From an uncultured Ruminococcus sp. (GTDB taxonomy: Bacteria; Bacillota; Clostridia; Lachnospirales; Lachnospiraceae): a stretch of DNA of 64,000 nt. Location: the NCBI GenBank assembly GCA_904418845.1, contig CAJFQC010000004.1, forward strand, positions 1 to 64,000. Direction: 5' to 3'. The position numbers and the translations under genes were made by a program. The notes below the pieces were generated by a model. It was not told the DNA's origin. It worked only from the letters and a program-made list of their open reading frames with translations, and did not search any database. The first letter of the stretch is position 1. Every line of letters starts with the position of its first letter. Shown in pieces: positions 16,696-26,668 of the stretch.

Positions 16696-17316
16696 ATGAG
16701 CAAGGCAACAAAGAATTTGACACTTTCCGCCATGTTTCTGGCAATCGGGATGGTACTTCCATTCCTGACGGGACAGATTCCACAGATCGGAAATATGATG
16801 CTTCCCATGCATATCCCGGTACTTTTTTGTGGGGTGATCTGCGGATGGCACTATGGCGCGGCGCTGGGATTTATCCTTCCCTTGATCCGCTATATGGCAT
16901 TCGGGATGCCGGTGCTTTTTCCGACAGGAATAGCGATGTCATTTGAAATGCTGACTTACGGGCTTGTGATCGGTTTGGTATATTCTTTTTCCCGATGGAA
17001 ATGTATCGTTTCTCTCTATCGCGCGCTGATCGCGGCGATGATAGCAGGGCGCCTCGTGTGGGCAGCCGCACAGATGATACTGCTCGGCGTATCAGGCGGC
17101 GCTTTCACTATGAAAATGTTCCTGACGGGAGCGTTTCTTAATGCTGTTCCGGGAATTATCCTCCAGCTTGTGCTGATTCCGACGGTAATGGCTGCACTCG
17201 GCAGGACAGGGCTGGTGCAGTTCCACAGGCATAATAAGAAAGCAGCTGTACGCAGCAGATCCGTCGTTACAGAGGGATATCGTAACGAAACGCGGAATTG
17301 CAAAGGCTCCCTGTGA
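16696..17316 (+). CDS. ECF transporter substrate-binding (S) component
   Basis: The 206-residue integral membrane protein has about six hydrophobic segments and MLPMHIPVLFCGVICGW after the first helix, a pattern typical of ECF-type S components, which capture vitamins or related small molecules and use a shared EcfA/A'/T module. No such module or riboswitch is nearby, so the substrate cannot be inferred. The C-terminal 35 residues are basic and non-membranous, and unusually long. Confidence 0.85.
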   Translation: MSKATKNLTLSAMFLAIGMVLPFLTGQIPQIGNMMLPMHIPVLFCGVICGWHYGAALGFILPLIRYMAFGMPVLFPTGIAMSFEMLTYGLVIGLVYSFSRWKCIVSLYRALIAAMIAGRLVWAAAQMILLGVSGGAFTMKMFLTGAFLNAVPGIILQLVLIPTVMAALGRTGLVQFHRHNKKAAVRSRSVVTEGYRNETRNCKGSL

Positions 17317-17348
17317 AGAGAGCCCGAAGAAGTTGTTTCGATATATAT

Positions 17349-18113
17349 TCAAAAATATTTACGCAGAAGGCAGGAGATGACTCCTGCGGCGCACAATCCA
17401 AGAAGAACATTGTGCATGGAACCGAATACATCCAGTGCGCCCCTTAATCCAAACAGAACTTCCGGCGCTTCGGGAAAGAACCGATAGATGAGGAACGACA
17501 AATAGGAGGCTCCGAACACAAGGATAAAGGAGACAAGCCCCCGGCCGGTATCCTCTTTCCATGAGCCGAATTCATCCCTTACCCGCATTCTGGTCATAGA
17601 CCAGAGAAACGCGATGAATTCAAAGAGGACAAAAATAGCAGCGATGCTTAAGTATGCCGCCAGCGTCATGGACAGTTCTTTTGTGCGGACTGCCTCCTGG
17701 ATATCCCCATAGGGCGTGCTGGCCTTCCAGAAGGTGTATGTTACATAAGCTGTTGTTGCAAGGATGATAACCGCGGTGAGACAGCGTACGAGTGCAGCTG
17801 CGGCCCGTGAGAGAGCGCGGCCGCCCTTTCGGATTGGCGCGGCCAGCGGAACACCGTGCCTTCTTCTGGCGCTTCCGGATCTGCGCGGAGGTCTGTCATT
17901 GTAGTTATCTGCGTCATAACGGGATGAGTCTTTGAGGAATGCCGTATCAAGATCATCTGTATCATACTTTGAATAGTTTCGGCGGGGCGGCCGGCGTGAG
18001 GGTTTGTCATATTCTTCGGTATTTTCTTCATATCTCCAGTTATCTATATCTTCTTCATATGTTACTTCAAAATCATCATCAAATACGTCTGAGATCCCTT
18101 TTCTGTATGCCAT
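17349..18113 (-). CDS. Hypothetical membrane protein with acidic N-terminal tail
   Basis: The 254-residue protein has an extended Asp/Glu/Tyr/Arg-rich N-terminus of about 110 residues (ISDVFDDDFEVTYEED, PSRRPPRRNYSKYDTDD) that looks disordered, then four hydrophobic segments starting at LVRCLTAVIILATTAYVTY. The start at 18113 (MAYRKG) has GAGGG upstream; the longer reading to 18215 is not supported. No family recognised. It stands alone, convergent with the ECF gene. Confidence 0.75.
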   Translation of the reverse strand: MAYRKGISDVFDDDFEVTYEEDIDNWRYEENTEEYDKPSRRPPRRNYSKYDTDDLDTAFLKDSSRYDADNYNDRPPRRSGSARRRHGVPLAAPIRKGGRALSRAAAALVRCLTAVIILATTAYVTYTFWKASTPYGDIQEAVRTKELSMTLAAYLSIAAIFVLFEFIAFLWSMTRMRVRDEFGSWKEDTGRGLVSFILVFGASYLSFLIYRFFPEAPEVLFGLRGALDVFGSMHNVLLGLCAAGVISCLLRKYF

Positions 18114-18356
18114 AGATTTCCCTCGCTTTCTATAAAAAATCCCCCTTATGTTATAACTTTTTTCTTCTTTTCTCAAGTCGTGCCCATAAAATTTTAAAAA
18201 GATTTTATTTTTCAAATGTGTCTTACAAAAGTGTAAGCCGGGCAGGAGAAATTGTAAGCCTTTGGAATGGAGGGGGCTCTCCGGCTATGGTACTATAAAT
18301 ATGCAGATAAAAATATGTGGATAGGAAAATTTGTTCTATAGTGAGGAGGAATGAAC

Positions 18357-18503
18357 ATGAAAAGACAGATTGGAAGAGCATTCAGCTGGGTTCTGCTCGG
18401 ACTTTTGCTTCTGATCGTAGTGCCGGTCGGAGCGGTGCTGTTCGTCGTGTCAGGAGTCTGGTCCGCAGTGGACCGCGCGCTGCTCAGATTCAGCAGAGGA
18501 TAA
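18357..18503 (+). CDS. Small single-pass membrane protein (48 residues)
   Basis: An ATG at 18357 follows GAGGAGG by 7 nt and opens a 48-codon frame: MKRQIGRAFSWVLLGLL, a hydrophobic stretch of about 20 residues (LLLIVVPVGAVLFVVSGVW), then AVDRALLRFSRG. This fits a small membrane protein. A different-frame ORF (18317-18574) covers the same DNA but has no ribosome binding site. A candidate -10 (TATAAA, 18294-18299) lies upstream. Confidence 0.65.
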   Translation: MKRQIGRAFSWVLLGLLLLIVVPVGAVLFVVSGVWSAVDRALLRFSRG

Positions 18504-18556
18504 TCCCTTATATGCAGGACCAGGCTCCTGATATATCTTTTTACACAGTTTTAAAA

Positions 18557-18600
18557 ATCTTCTCAAAATCTTAAGAATTACCTTCCTGTTATCTTAAGAA
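18557..18600. promoter_or_regulatory. Phased ATCTT(AAGAA) repeats, possible OmpR-family operator
   Basis: ATCTT occurs at 18557, 18568 and 18591, the last two as the full ATCTTAAGAA. Intervals are 11 and 23 bp, near one and two helical turns. Response regulators of the OmpR/PhoB family bind such phased direct repeats. The site lies about 85 nt before the glycosyltransferase start. Confidence 0.4.
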
Positions 18601-18683
18601 CGCTTTTTTACAATAAGACTGTAAAATGATGAATGTAAAAGGAATGAAAGGAAAGGTATGAATATACAGGAGGAGAATGAGTT

Positions 18684-19724
18684 ATGAAATACATTACGTT
18701 TGCAGTGCCGTGCTATAATTCCGAAGGGTATATGAGACGATGTGTAGATACGCTTCTTGCGGGCGGGAAAGATGTGGAGATCATTCTGATCAACGACGGC
18801 TCCACTGACAATACAGCAAAGATTGCGGACGAATATCAGCTGAGATATCCGGATATCGTGCGCGCAGTACATAAGAGGAACGGCGGCCACGGCTCCGGCG
18901 TGAACAAAGGGCTGGAGCTGGCGCAGGGGCTTTACTATAAAGTCGTAGATTCGGACGACTGGCTGGAGACGGAGTCTTATCAGAAACTTCTCACCCGCAT
19001 AAAAGAATTGTGTGGAGAAGAGCAGTACGTTTCCGGTACAACAATCCCGGATCTCTTTATCTGTAATTATGTGTATGATCATCTTGATGAAGGAACAAGC
19101 CGTGCAATGGATTACCGGAATATATTTCCTGAGGAGAAAATGTGCACATGGAATGAGATCGGGAGATTTCGTCCGTCCCAGTATCTAATTATGCACGCGC
19201 TTATGTTCCGGACAGATATCCTGAGACAATCCGGGGTGAAGCTTCCTGAACACACCTTCTATGTGGACAACCTCTTTTCCTATCAGCCGCTGCCGTATGT
19301 GGAGAATATCTATTATATGGATATCGACCTGTATCATTACTATCTTGGCAGAGAAGACCAGTCAGTAAATGAAAAAGTACTGATGAAACGGATCGATCAG
19401 CAGATACGGGTGACAGAACTGGTGGCGCAGAGTGTAGATCTAAGAGAGGTGAAGAGGAGATATCCGAAGCTTGCGTCCTATATGACACGCAATATTTCCA
19501 TTATGCTGTCGATCTCCTCGATCCATCTGCTTTTAATAAAAACAGAGGCGGCAAAAGCGAAGAGAAAAGATATGTGGGAAAATATTAAGGCATACAATTC
19601 GGCGCTTTACTACCGGTTAAGATATTCGACGCTGAGCGGGCTGACTTATCTGCCGGGAAGGCTGGGCGGAAAGCTTACTGTGGGCGGATACCGTTTTGCC
19701 AGAAAAATCTATCAGTTCCAATAG
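18684..19724 (+). CDS. Family 2 glycosyltransferase
   Basis: The 346-residue protein has the GT-A fold signatures FAVPCYNSEGYMRRC, ILINDGSTDNTAKIADEY, GHGSGVNKGLELAQGLY and the metal-binding KVVDSDDW. The C-terminal part is basic and has no clear membrane helices. GGAGGAGAATGAGTT precedes the ATG. It is followed by a papain-like hydrolase and a YbhN-like membrane protein, suggesting a role in envelope lipid or polymer glycosylation. Donor and acceptor are unknown. Confidence 0.9.
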   Translation: MKYITFAVPCYNSEGYMRRCVDTLLAGGKDVEIILINDGSTDNTAKIADEYQLRYPDIVRAVHKRNGGHGSGVNKGLELAQGLYYKVVDSDDWLETESYQKLLTRIKELCGEEQYVSGTTIPDLFICNYVYDHLDEGTSRAMDYRNIFPEEKMCTWNEIGRFRPSQYLIMHALMFRTDILRQSGVKLPEHTFYVDNLFSYQPLPYVENIYYMDIDLYHYYLGREDQSVNEKVLMKRIDQQIRVTELVAQSVDLREVKRRYPKLASYMTRNISIMLSISSIHLLLIKTEAAKAKRKDMWENIKAYNSALYYRLRYSTLSGLTYLPGRLGGKLTVGGYRFARKIYQFQ

Positions 19725-19749
19725 GCGAGAGAGGGGGGCATTTACAATT

Positions 19750-20409
19750 ATGGCACAAATATATATCGCATTTGTTGATACACCGGGACTGTTTGCAGGG
19801 ATTATAAGAAAAGTCATAAAACAGAAATACATCCATGTAGCTGTCGGGCTTGATCCATATCTTGAGGAGGCTTACAGTATCGGACGCAGACATCCGTCGG
19901 TCCCGCTGCTTGCCGGATTCGAGCGGGAGGATAAGAAAAAGATTCTCCGCGCCTTTCCCGGGGCAGACTATATGATATGCAGCATCGACTGTACGGCAGA
20001 ACAAAAGAAATATGTGGAACAAGAGTTAAATGAAGCAATGCGGACCCGGTTTCATTATCATTATACAATACTGGGACTTCCGTTTATTCTGATGGGAAAA
20101 CCCTTTTATCAGAAGAATCATTATACTTGCTCATCCTATGCGGCGAAGCTTCTGGAAGAGGCGGGCATATGCAGTTTTGATAAACATTTTTCCCTTGTTA
20201 CTCCGAAAGATTTCTATGAGTATGAAGGAAAAGAAAAAATATTTGAAGGAAGCCTTTATGAACTGGTACGGGCATCGGAGAAAGTTCCTGCTTTTGGGAA
20301 AAGTCCGGTGTTTCGTCCGATGCTTCCGGCATATGCCGGCGCTGTCTATACGAAAAGCATTACATATATCAAAAATATACTGAAATGGGGGATGAGTTAT
20401 GAACGCTAA
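19750..20409 (+). CDS. YiiX/YebB-like permuted NlpC/P60 papain-like hydrolase
   Basis: The 219-residue protein has the permuted papain-like order: an early His (YIHVAVGLD) and a later Cys (HYTCSSYAAKLLEEAG). Such proteins are thiol hydrolases or lipid-modifying enzymes. The start at 19750 (MAQIYIAFVDTPG) gives the expected fold start; its ribosome binding site (GGGGGG) is about 12 nt away, longer than ideal. It overlaps the next gene by 11 nt, so the two are translationally coupled. Confidence 0.75.
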   Translation: MAQIYIAFVDTPGLFAGIIRKVIKQKYIHVAVGLDPYLEEAYSIGRRHPSVPLLAGFEREDKKKILRAFPGADYMICSIDCTAEQKKYVEQELNEAMRTRFHYHYTILGLPFILMGKPFYQKNHYTCSSYAAKLLEEAGICSFDKHFSLVTPKDFYEYEGKEKIFEGSLYELVRASEKVPAFGKSPVFRPMLPAYAGAVYTKSITYIKNILKWGMSYER

Positions 20410-21481
20410 AAAACGGGCGCTTCAGATCGCCCTGTTTCTCGGGATCATGCTGCTGACATTTTATGCGCTGTTCAGCGGACGTGATCTGGCAAAGATCGGA
20501 CGGGCAGTGATGAAAATGTCGCCCCTTTATCTGATTGCCTCCGTGGGACTTGCGGTATTCTTCGTTTGCGCAGAGGGATATATGATCTGGTATCTTCTGA
20601 GGGCTATGAAAGCCAATAAAAATAATGAGCAGGCCAGTTCTCTATTTCGCTGTATCCAGTATTCGTTCATCGGGTTCTTCTACTCAGGCATCACTCCGTC
20701 GGCAACAGGAGGGCAGCCTGTTCAGCTTTACTATATGAATAAAGACGGAAACCGTGGCTCTGACAGTACGGTCGTACTCATGACGGTGGCGGTGGCGTAT
20801 AAGTTTGTTCTTGTTGTCCTGGGATTTGGCATCCTGTTGTTCTGGATCCATCCTCTTAAAAGTGAACTTGGAAATTATTTCCCGCTGTTTCTTCTGGGGC
20901 TTGTATTGAATGTGATCCTTGTCATTTTGATCTTGGGTGTTATGCTGTTTCCAAAGGTGATGCTGAACACGGCGCTGTTTTTTGAACGGCTTTTTCTCCG
21001 CATGAAGATATGGAAGCCTTCTTCAAAGCGTGAGGAAAAGATAAAGGAATTTATCGACAGTTACCAGAAGGCGGTAGCATGGCTGAAACTCCATAAAGGG
21101 AAACTTGTATTTGTGCTTTTTGTGACATTTCTTCAGAGAATAAGCGTGTTCGTCCTCACCTACATGGTATACCTGGGCTTTGGCCTGGAAGGCTCCGGCG
21201 CCGCGCGTGTAATCCTGCTCCAGGCATCAGTGTATATCGCGGTGGACATGCTGCCGCTTCCGGGCGCGCAGGGTATCACGGAGCTGATGTATCAGGCGGT
21301 ATTTGCCCATGTGTTTACAGGGGTATATCTGATCCCATCTATGTTGGTGAGCCGCGGAATTAATTTCTACTTTCTCCTCGTTGTGAGCCTTGTAGTAGTT
21401 CTGGCAGTAAGGGTTGCAGAGAAGCGGAAGTCAAAAGCCAAAAGCCACAGAGGCATAGCTTATATAAAAAATAATATTTGA
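20399..21481 (+). CDS. YbhN-type lysylphosphatidylglycerol synthase transmembrane-domain protein
   Basis: The 360-residue integral membrane protein has about eight helices and the conserved SGITPSATGGQPVQLYYM loop of the UPF0104/LPG synthase TM family. It lacks the soluble C-terminal aminoacyltransferase domain of MprF, so it is a flippase-like or lipid-handling protein rather than a synthase. It overlaps the upstream hydrolase gene and probably works with it and the glycosyltransferase in one envelope pathway. Confidence 0.9.
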   Translation: MNAKKRALQIALFLGIMLLTFYALFSGRDLAKIGRAVMKMSPLYLIASVGLAVFFVCAEGYMIWYLLRAMKANKNNEQASSLFRCIQYSFIGFFYSGITPSATGGQPVQLYYMNKDGNRGSDSTVVLMTVAVAYKFVLVVLGFGILLFWIHPLKSELGNYFPLFLLGLVLNVILVILILGVMLFPKVMLNTALFFERLFLRMKIWKPSSKREEKIKEFIDSYQKAVAWLKLHKGKLVFVLFVTFLQRISVFVLTYMVYLGFGLEGSGAARVILLQASVYIAVDMLPLPGAQGITELMYQAVFAHVFTGVYLIPSMLVSRGINFYFLLVVSLVVVLAVRVAEKRKSKAKSHRGIAYIKNNI

Positions 21482-21543
21482 CTTGACAACTTCTTGTGAA
21501 CTCTGGGAAAATGATGCAGGACAGAGTTTATAAGGAGTTTTTT

Positions 21544-23391
21544 ATGAATATCATCAATATAGAACATATAAGTAAAATATACGGAGAAAAGACTATCTAT
21601 GACGACGCTTCTTTCGGCATCCAGCAGGGAGACAAGATTGGGATCATCGGAATAAACGGAACTGGAAAATCCACTCTTCTTAAAATGGTAGCCGGGGCGG
21701 AGACGCCGGATGAGGGGCAGATCATCCGGCAGAATGGATTGAAGACTGCCTATCTTCCGCAGAATCCGGTGTTCCCGGATGGAGCGGATATTCGCTCTTA
21801 TGCTTTTGAAAACGGAGACGGCGAAGACTGGCAGGTGGAGAGTAACTTAATGGAGCTTGGCATCACGGAGTTTGACCGGAAGATCCGGCATCTCTCCGGC
21901 GGTCAGAAGAGGCGCGTTGTGCTGGCAAAGACGCTGGCACAGGATTTTGATGTGCTCCTTTTAGACGAGCCTACGAATCATCTGGACGGAGAGATGATCG
22001 GCTGGCTGGAGGAGTATCTGCGAAATTACAGAGGGACGATCCTTATGGTTACGCACGACCGATATTTCCTTGACCGGGTCACGAACCGGATTCTTGAGAT
22101 CAGCCATGGTAAAATGTATGGATATGACGCTGACTACTCGGGTTTCTTGGAACTGAAAGCGGCAAGGGAGGAGATGGAACTCGCATCTGAGCGCAAACGT
22201 CAGAGCATTTTAAGGATGGAACTGGAGTGGGCGAAACGCGGATGCCGTGCCCGTACGACAAAACAGCGGGCAAGGCTGGAACGTCTGGAAGCTCTGAAAA
22301 ATGGAAAAGCGCCGCAGGCAGATCAGACCGTGGAACTGGATTCCGTGGAAACGCGGATGGGAAAGAAGACGATTGAGCTCCATCACGTGAGCAAGAGTTG
22401 CGGAGAGAAGAAGATCCTTGATGATTACAGCTATATTGTGCTCAAAAACCAGAGGCTTGGGATCATAGGGCCGAACGGCTGCGGTAAGTCTACAGTCATG
22501 AAGATGCTGGCAGGGCTGGAGAAGCCGGATACCGGAGAGATCGATATCGGTGAGACGATTCGGATCGGATATTTTGCGCAGGAAGAACGTCATATGGATG
22601 ACAGTCAGCGTGTCATTGATTATGTGAAGGATATAGCAGAGTATATTACTACAAGGGACGGGAAGATCAGCGCGACTATGCTGCTGGAGAGATTCTTATT
22701 TACGCCGGATATGCAGTACGCACCGGTCGGAAAGCTTTCTGGCGGAGAGAAAAGGCGGCTTTATCTTCTCGGAGTGCTGGCTGAGAATGCGAATGTACTT
22801 CTGATCGACGAGCCGGGCAATAATCTGGACATCCCCACACTGACCATATTGGAAGATTATCTGAACTCTTTCGCAGGTATTGTGATCGCGGTATCTCATG
22901 ACCGGTACTTCCTCGATAATATTGCAGACCGTATCCTGGAACTGGATGGAAACGGACATGTGACGCAGTACGAGGGCGGATATACCGATTATCTGGAGGC
23001 AAAGAAGAAAAGAGGCGCAGGATCAGAAAACAGAGCTGCCGCGCGTAAGATAAAAATGGAATCCAGCGCCAGTGCAGAAAAAAGCGACAGAGAAAAAGGT
23101 AAAAAAGATAACTCAGAAAAAGCCGGAAAAGACTGGAAACAAAGTCAGCCTCAGAAGCTGAAATTCTCTTATAAAGAACAGCGGGAGTATGAGACTATAG
23201 ATGAGGACATTGCCGCAATGGAGAAAGAACTTGAAAGGATCGGGCGGCAGATCGGGGAAAATGCTACGAATTCCGCAAAGCTAAAGGAACTTTTTGAAGA
23301 GCAGGAAAAAGTACAGACAGCCCTTGATGAGAAAATGGAGCGGTGGGTGTATTTGAATGATCTTGCAGATAGAATTAATGCGCAAAAATAA
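21544..23391 (+). CDS. ABC-F family ATPase (Uup-like)
   Basis: The 615-residue protein has two ABC domains without membrane segments: Walker A GINGTGKST with LSGGQKRR and LLLDEPTNHLD, then GPNGCGKST with LSGGEKRR. The second Walker B reads LLIDEPGNNLD in place of the usual DEPTN. A C-terminal charged linker and coiled coil (YETIDEDIAAMEKELERIG) resembles Uup. ABC-F proteins act on ribosomes; whether this one is housekeeping or protective against antibiotics is not evident. The start at 21544 has AAGGAG upstream. Confidence 0.92.
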   Translation: MNIINIEHISKIYGEKTIYDDASFGIQQGDKIGIIGINGTGKSTLLKMVAGAETPDEGQIIRQNGLKTAYLPQNPVFPDGADIRSYAFENGDGEDWQVESNLMELGITEFDRKIRHLSGGQKRRVVLAKTLAQDFDVLLLDEPTNHLDGEMIGWLEEYLRNYRGTILMVTHDRYFLDRVTNRILEISHGKMYGYDADYSGFLELKAAREEMELASERKRQSILRMELEWAKRGCRARTTKQRARLERLEALKNGKAPQADQTVELDSVETRMGKKTIELHHVSKSCGEKKILDDYSYIVLKNQRLGIIGPNGCGKSTVMKMLAGLEKPDTGEIDIGETIRIGYFAQEERHMDDSQRVIDYVKDIAEYITTRDGKISATMLLERFLFTPDMQYAPVGKLSGGEKRRLYLLGVLAENANVLLIDEPGNNLDIPTLTILEDYLNSFAGIVIAVSHDRYFLDNIADRILELDGNGHVTQYEGGYTDYLEAKKKRGAGSENRAAARKIKMESSASAEKSDREKGKKDNSEKAGKDWKQSQPQKLKFSYKEQREYETIDEDIAAMEKELERIGRQIGENATNSAKLKELFEEQEKVQTALDEKMERWVYLNDLADRINAQK

Positions 23392-23421
23392 GTAGAAGCA
23401 TCTTGACAAAGGAGAGCGCAG

Positions 23422-23490
23422 ATGATACTCTTATTAAAGACAAAACAGATTGCACTCTGTTTTTTGAATGAGAAAGGAAGAAAACGATGA
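23422..23490 (+). CDS. Possible 22-residue leader peptide ahead of ilvN
   Basis: An ATG with AAGGAG 8 nt upstream opens a 22-codon frame (MILLLKTKQIALCFLNEKG...) whose TGA overlaps the ilvN ATG as ATGA. It contains four Leu codons plus ATA and ATT Ile codons, which would suit attenuation or translational coupling for branched-chain synthesis, but no terminator/antiterminator pair is visible. A TTGACA at 23403-23408 could instead be a -35 that places the transcript start inside it. Confidence 0.4.
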   Translation: MILLLKTKQIALCFLNEKGRKR

Positions 23491-23984
23491 GAAGACAGGT
23501 ATTTTCATTGCTTGTAGACAATAATCCCGGCGTGTTAAGCCGCATATCAGGGCTGTTCAGCCGCCGCGGATACAGTATCGACAGTATCACGGCCGGAATG
23601 ACGGCAGATCCGAGATTTACAAGGATCACAGTGGTGTCATCCGGGGATGAACTGATCCTGTCACAGATTGAGAAACAGGTCAGGAAGCTGGAGGATGTAG
23701 TGGACATCAAGGTGTTAAAAGACGGGGACAGCGTCTGCCGTGAACTGATCATGGTGAAGCTTCGCGCAGATGCAGCTCAGAGAGGCGAGATTATCTCCGT
23801 GGCAGATATCTTCCGGGCAAAGATCGTAGATGTGGAAGAAGACTCCCTCATCGTTGAACTCACAGGAACTCAGAGCAAACTGGAAGCTTTCCTGAACCTT
23901 CTGAAGGGATATGAGATACTGGAACTTGCCAGAACCGGGATCACAGGTCTTTCCAGAGGAAGCAAGGATGTAGCATATTTTTAA
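23487..23984 (+). CDS. ilvN: Acetolactate synthase small (regulatory) subunit
   Basis: Regulates acetohydroxyacid synthase in isoleucine, valine and leucine synthesis. The 165-residue protein has the N-terminal ACT domain (FSLLVDNNPGVLSRISGLFSRRGYSIDS) and a second domain ending GYEILELARTGITGLSRG. The large catalytic subunit (ilvB) is not in the window, so it is encoded elsewhere. ilvC follows after 24 nt in the same operon. Confidence 0.95.
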   Translation: MRRQVFSLLVDNNPGVLSRISGLFSRRGYSIDSITAGMTADPRFTRITVVSSGDELILSQIEKQVRKLEDVVDIKVLKDGDSVCRELIMVKLRADAAQRGEIISVADIFRAKIVDVEEDSLIVELTGTQSKLEAFLNLLKGYEILELARTGITGLSRGSKDVAYF

Positions 23985-23996
23985 TTTTATCATTAG

Positions 23997-25028
<1,032 letters not shown>

Positions 25029-25033
25029 TTAAC

Positions 25034-25072
25034 GGGCTCAAATGTTTGTCCTGAAGGACTTCATTTGGGCTC
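25034..25072 (+). terminator. Hairpin after ilvC
   Basis: GGGCTCAAATG pairs with CATTTGGGCTC (two G-U pairs) and an inner GTCC/GGAC extends the stem. The tail GTTTG is a weak T-run, so termination may be partial. Confidence 0.6.
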
Positions 25073-25163
25073 GTTTGACATCCAGAGATTATCCGGCGAC
25101 ATTGTTTGATATGTGCGGAAGATCGAAGTTATTTCAAAAAGAAACAGGGAAGGAGAGCGGTGT

Positions 25164-26564
25164 ATGGACCGGGAAAAGCAGGCAGAGAAAGCACGGGATG
25201 CAAATGATTTCAGTAAGGGCAGTATTGCCCGCAATATCCTGAATCTTGCTCTTCCCATGACACTGGCGCAGCTCATCAATGTGATGTATAGTATCGTGGA
25301 CCGCATTTATATCGGGCATATTCCGGGCGCGTCCACATATCCTCTTACCGGGATCGGGCTCTGCCTTCCCATTATCACGATTATCACTGCCTTTGCCAAT
25401 CTATTTGGGATGGGCGGCGCGCCTTTGTGCTCTATCGCCAGAGGAAGTCATGAAGAGGACAGGGCGCAGAAGGTGATGGGAAATTCCTTTTATATGCTCT
25501 TGATATCCGGGGCGCTGCTGATGGCACTCTGTCTTATTTTCAAGAAGCCTCTTTTATTCCTGTTCGGAGCCAGCGAGGCTACATATCCATATGCGGACCA
25601 GTATATCACAGTCTATCTTTGCGGGACTTTGTTCGTAATGACAAGTCTGGGGATGAATAATTTTATCAATTCACAGGGGTTTGGAAAGATGGGGATGCTG
25701 ACAGTGCTTTTCGGCGCAGTTCTTAATATCATCCTTGACCCGCTCTTTATCTTTGGATTTGGGATGGGCGTGCGCGGGGCGGCCATCGCTACTGTTATCT
25801 CGCAGGGCGCGTCTGCTGTATGGGTGCTGAAGTTTTTGACAGGGAAGAAGGCGCTTCTAAAGCTGACCGGAAAGTCCATGCGGCCGGAAGCCCGTCTGGT
25901 CAGAGAGATCACGATCCTTGGAACCTCAGGCTTTGTTATGTCTGTCACAAACGGAACTGTGCAGATCGTATGCAATGCAGTTCTTGCAAGGCACGGCGGC
26001 GATCTGTATGTGGGTATCATGACAGTCATAAATTCGGTGCGTGAGATCATTACCATGCCGGTTACAGGACTGACATCCGGCGCGCAGCCCGTCATCGGAT
26101 ATAATTATGGAGCCGGCTGCTATGACAGGGTGAAATCTGCTATCAAGTTTATGAGCATCGGATGTGCCGTATTTTCTCTTGCAGTGTGGGCGGTATTATT
26201 CTTTGAACCCCGATTTTTCCTGCATCTATTTACGAAAGAGAGTGAATTGATCCGGGAAGGAATCCCTGCCATGCGCATTTACTTCTGCGGAATCTTTATG
26301 ATGGCGCTTCAGTTCGCGGGGCAGTCTACTTATGTGGCGCTGAACCGTCCGAAACAGGCGGTATTCTTCTCATTATTCCGCAAAGTCATCATTGTAGTGC
26401 CGCTGACCTTGTTTCTTCCGATGATCGGGAATTTAGGGACAGACGGAGTATTTCTTGCCGAGCCCATATCAAATGTGATCGGCGGAACAGCAAGCTTTGT
26501 CACTATGCTGGTCACAGTATGGCCGTCATTGAGGAAAAGTAAAAAAATGTTGGAAATCGAATGA
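25164..26564 (+). CDS. MATE family efflux transporter
   Basis: The 466-residue protein has about 12 membrane segments and family sequences such as NLALPMTLAQLINVMYSIVDRIYIG near the N-terminus and GAQPVIGYNYGAG in the second half. MATE pumps use Na+ or H+ gradients to export cationic compounds; the substrate is unknown. The start at 25164 is set by GGAGAG upstream. It begins 135 nt after ilvC, past a hairpin, and is probably its own unit. Confidence 0.92.
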   Translation: MDREKQAEKARDANDFSKGSIARNILNLALPMTLAQLINVMYSIVDRIYIGHIPGASTYPLTGIGLCLPIITIITAFANLFGMGGAPLCSIARGSHEEDRAQKVMGNSFYMLLISGALLMALCLIFKKPLLFLFGASEATYPYADQYITVYLCGTLFVMTSLGMNNFINSQGFGKMGMLTVLFGAVLNIILDPLFIFGFGMGVRGAAIATVISQGASAVWVLKFLTGKKALLKLTGKSMRPEARLVREITILGTSGFVMSVTNGTVQIVCNAVLARHGGDLYVGIMTVINSVREIITMPVTGLTSGAQPVIGYNYGAGCYDRVKSAIKFMSIGCAVFSLAVWAVLFFEPRFFLHLFTKESELIREGIPAMRIYFCGIFMMALQFAGQSTYVALNRPKQAVFFSLFRKVIIVVPLTLFLPMIGNLGTDGVFLAEPISNVIGGTASFVTMLVTVWPSLRKSKKMLEIE

Positions 26565-26616
26565 AAACAACATGAATTTCCGATACGCGGGACTGTGAAA
26601 ATACCCGGATAAAAGA

Positions 26617-26648
26617 AGAGGCCTCCGCCTGACGGTGCGGAGACCTCT
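26617..26648 (-). terminator. Terminator of rpsT
   Basis: A 12-bp stem with one mismatch (AGAGGTCTCCGC / GCGGAGGCCTCT on the reverse strand) is followed on that strand by CTTTT. It may also stop read-through from the MATE gene. Confidence 0.75.
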
Positions 26649-26668
26649 TAAATTCATCTCTATAATAA

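Noticed and set aside
18317-18574. 85-residue Arg/Ser-rich ORF
   Set aside because: It overlaps the 48-residue membrane frame at 18357, which has the GAGGAGG site and a hydrophobic segment; this frame has neither.
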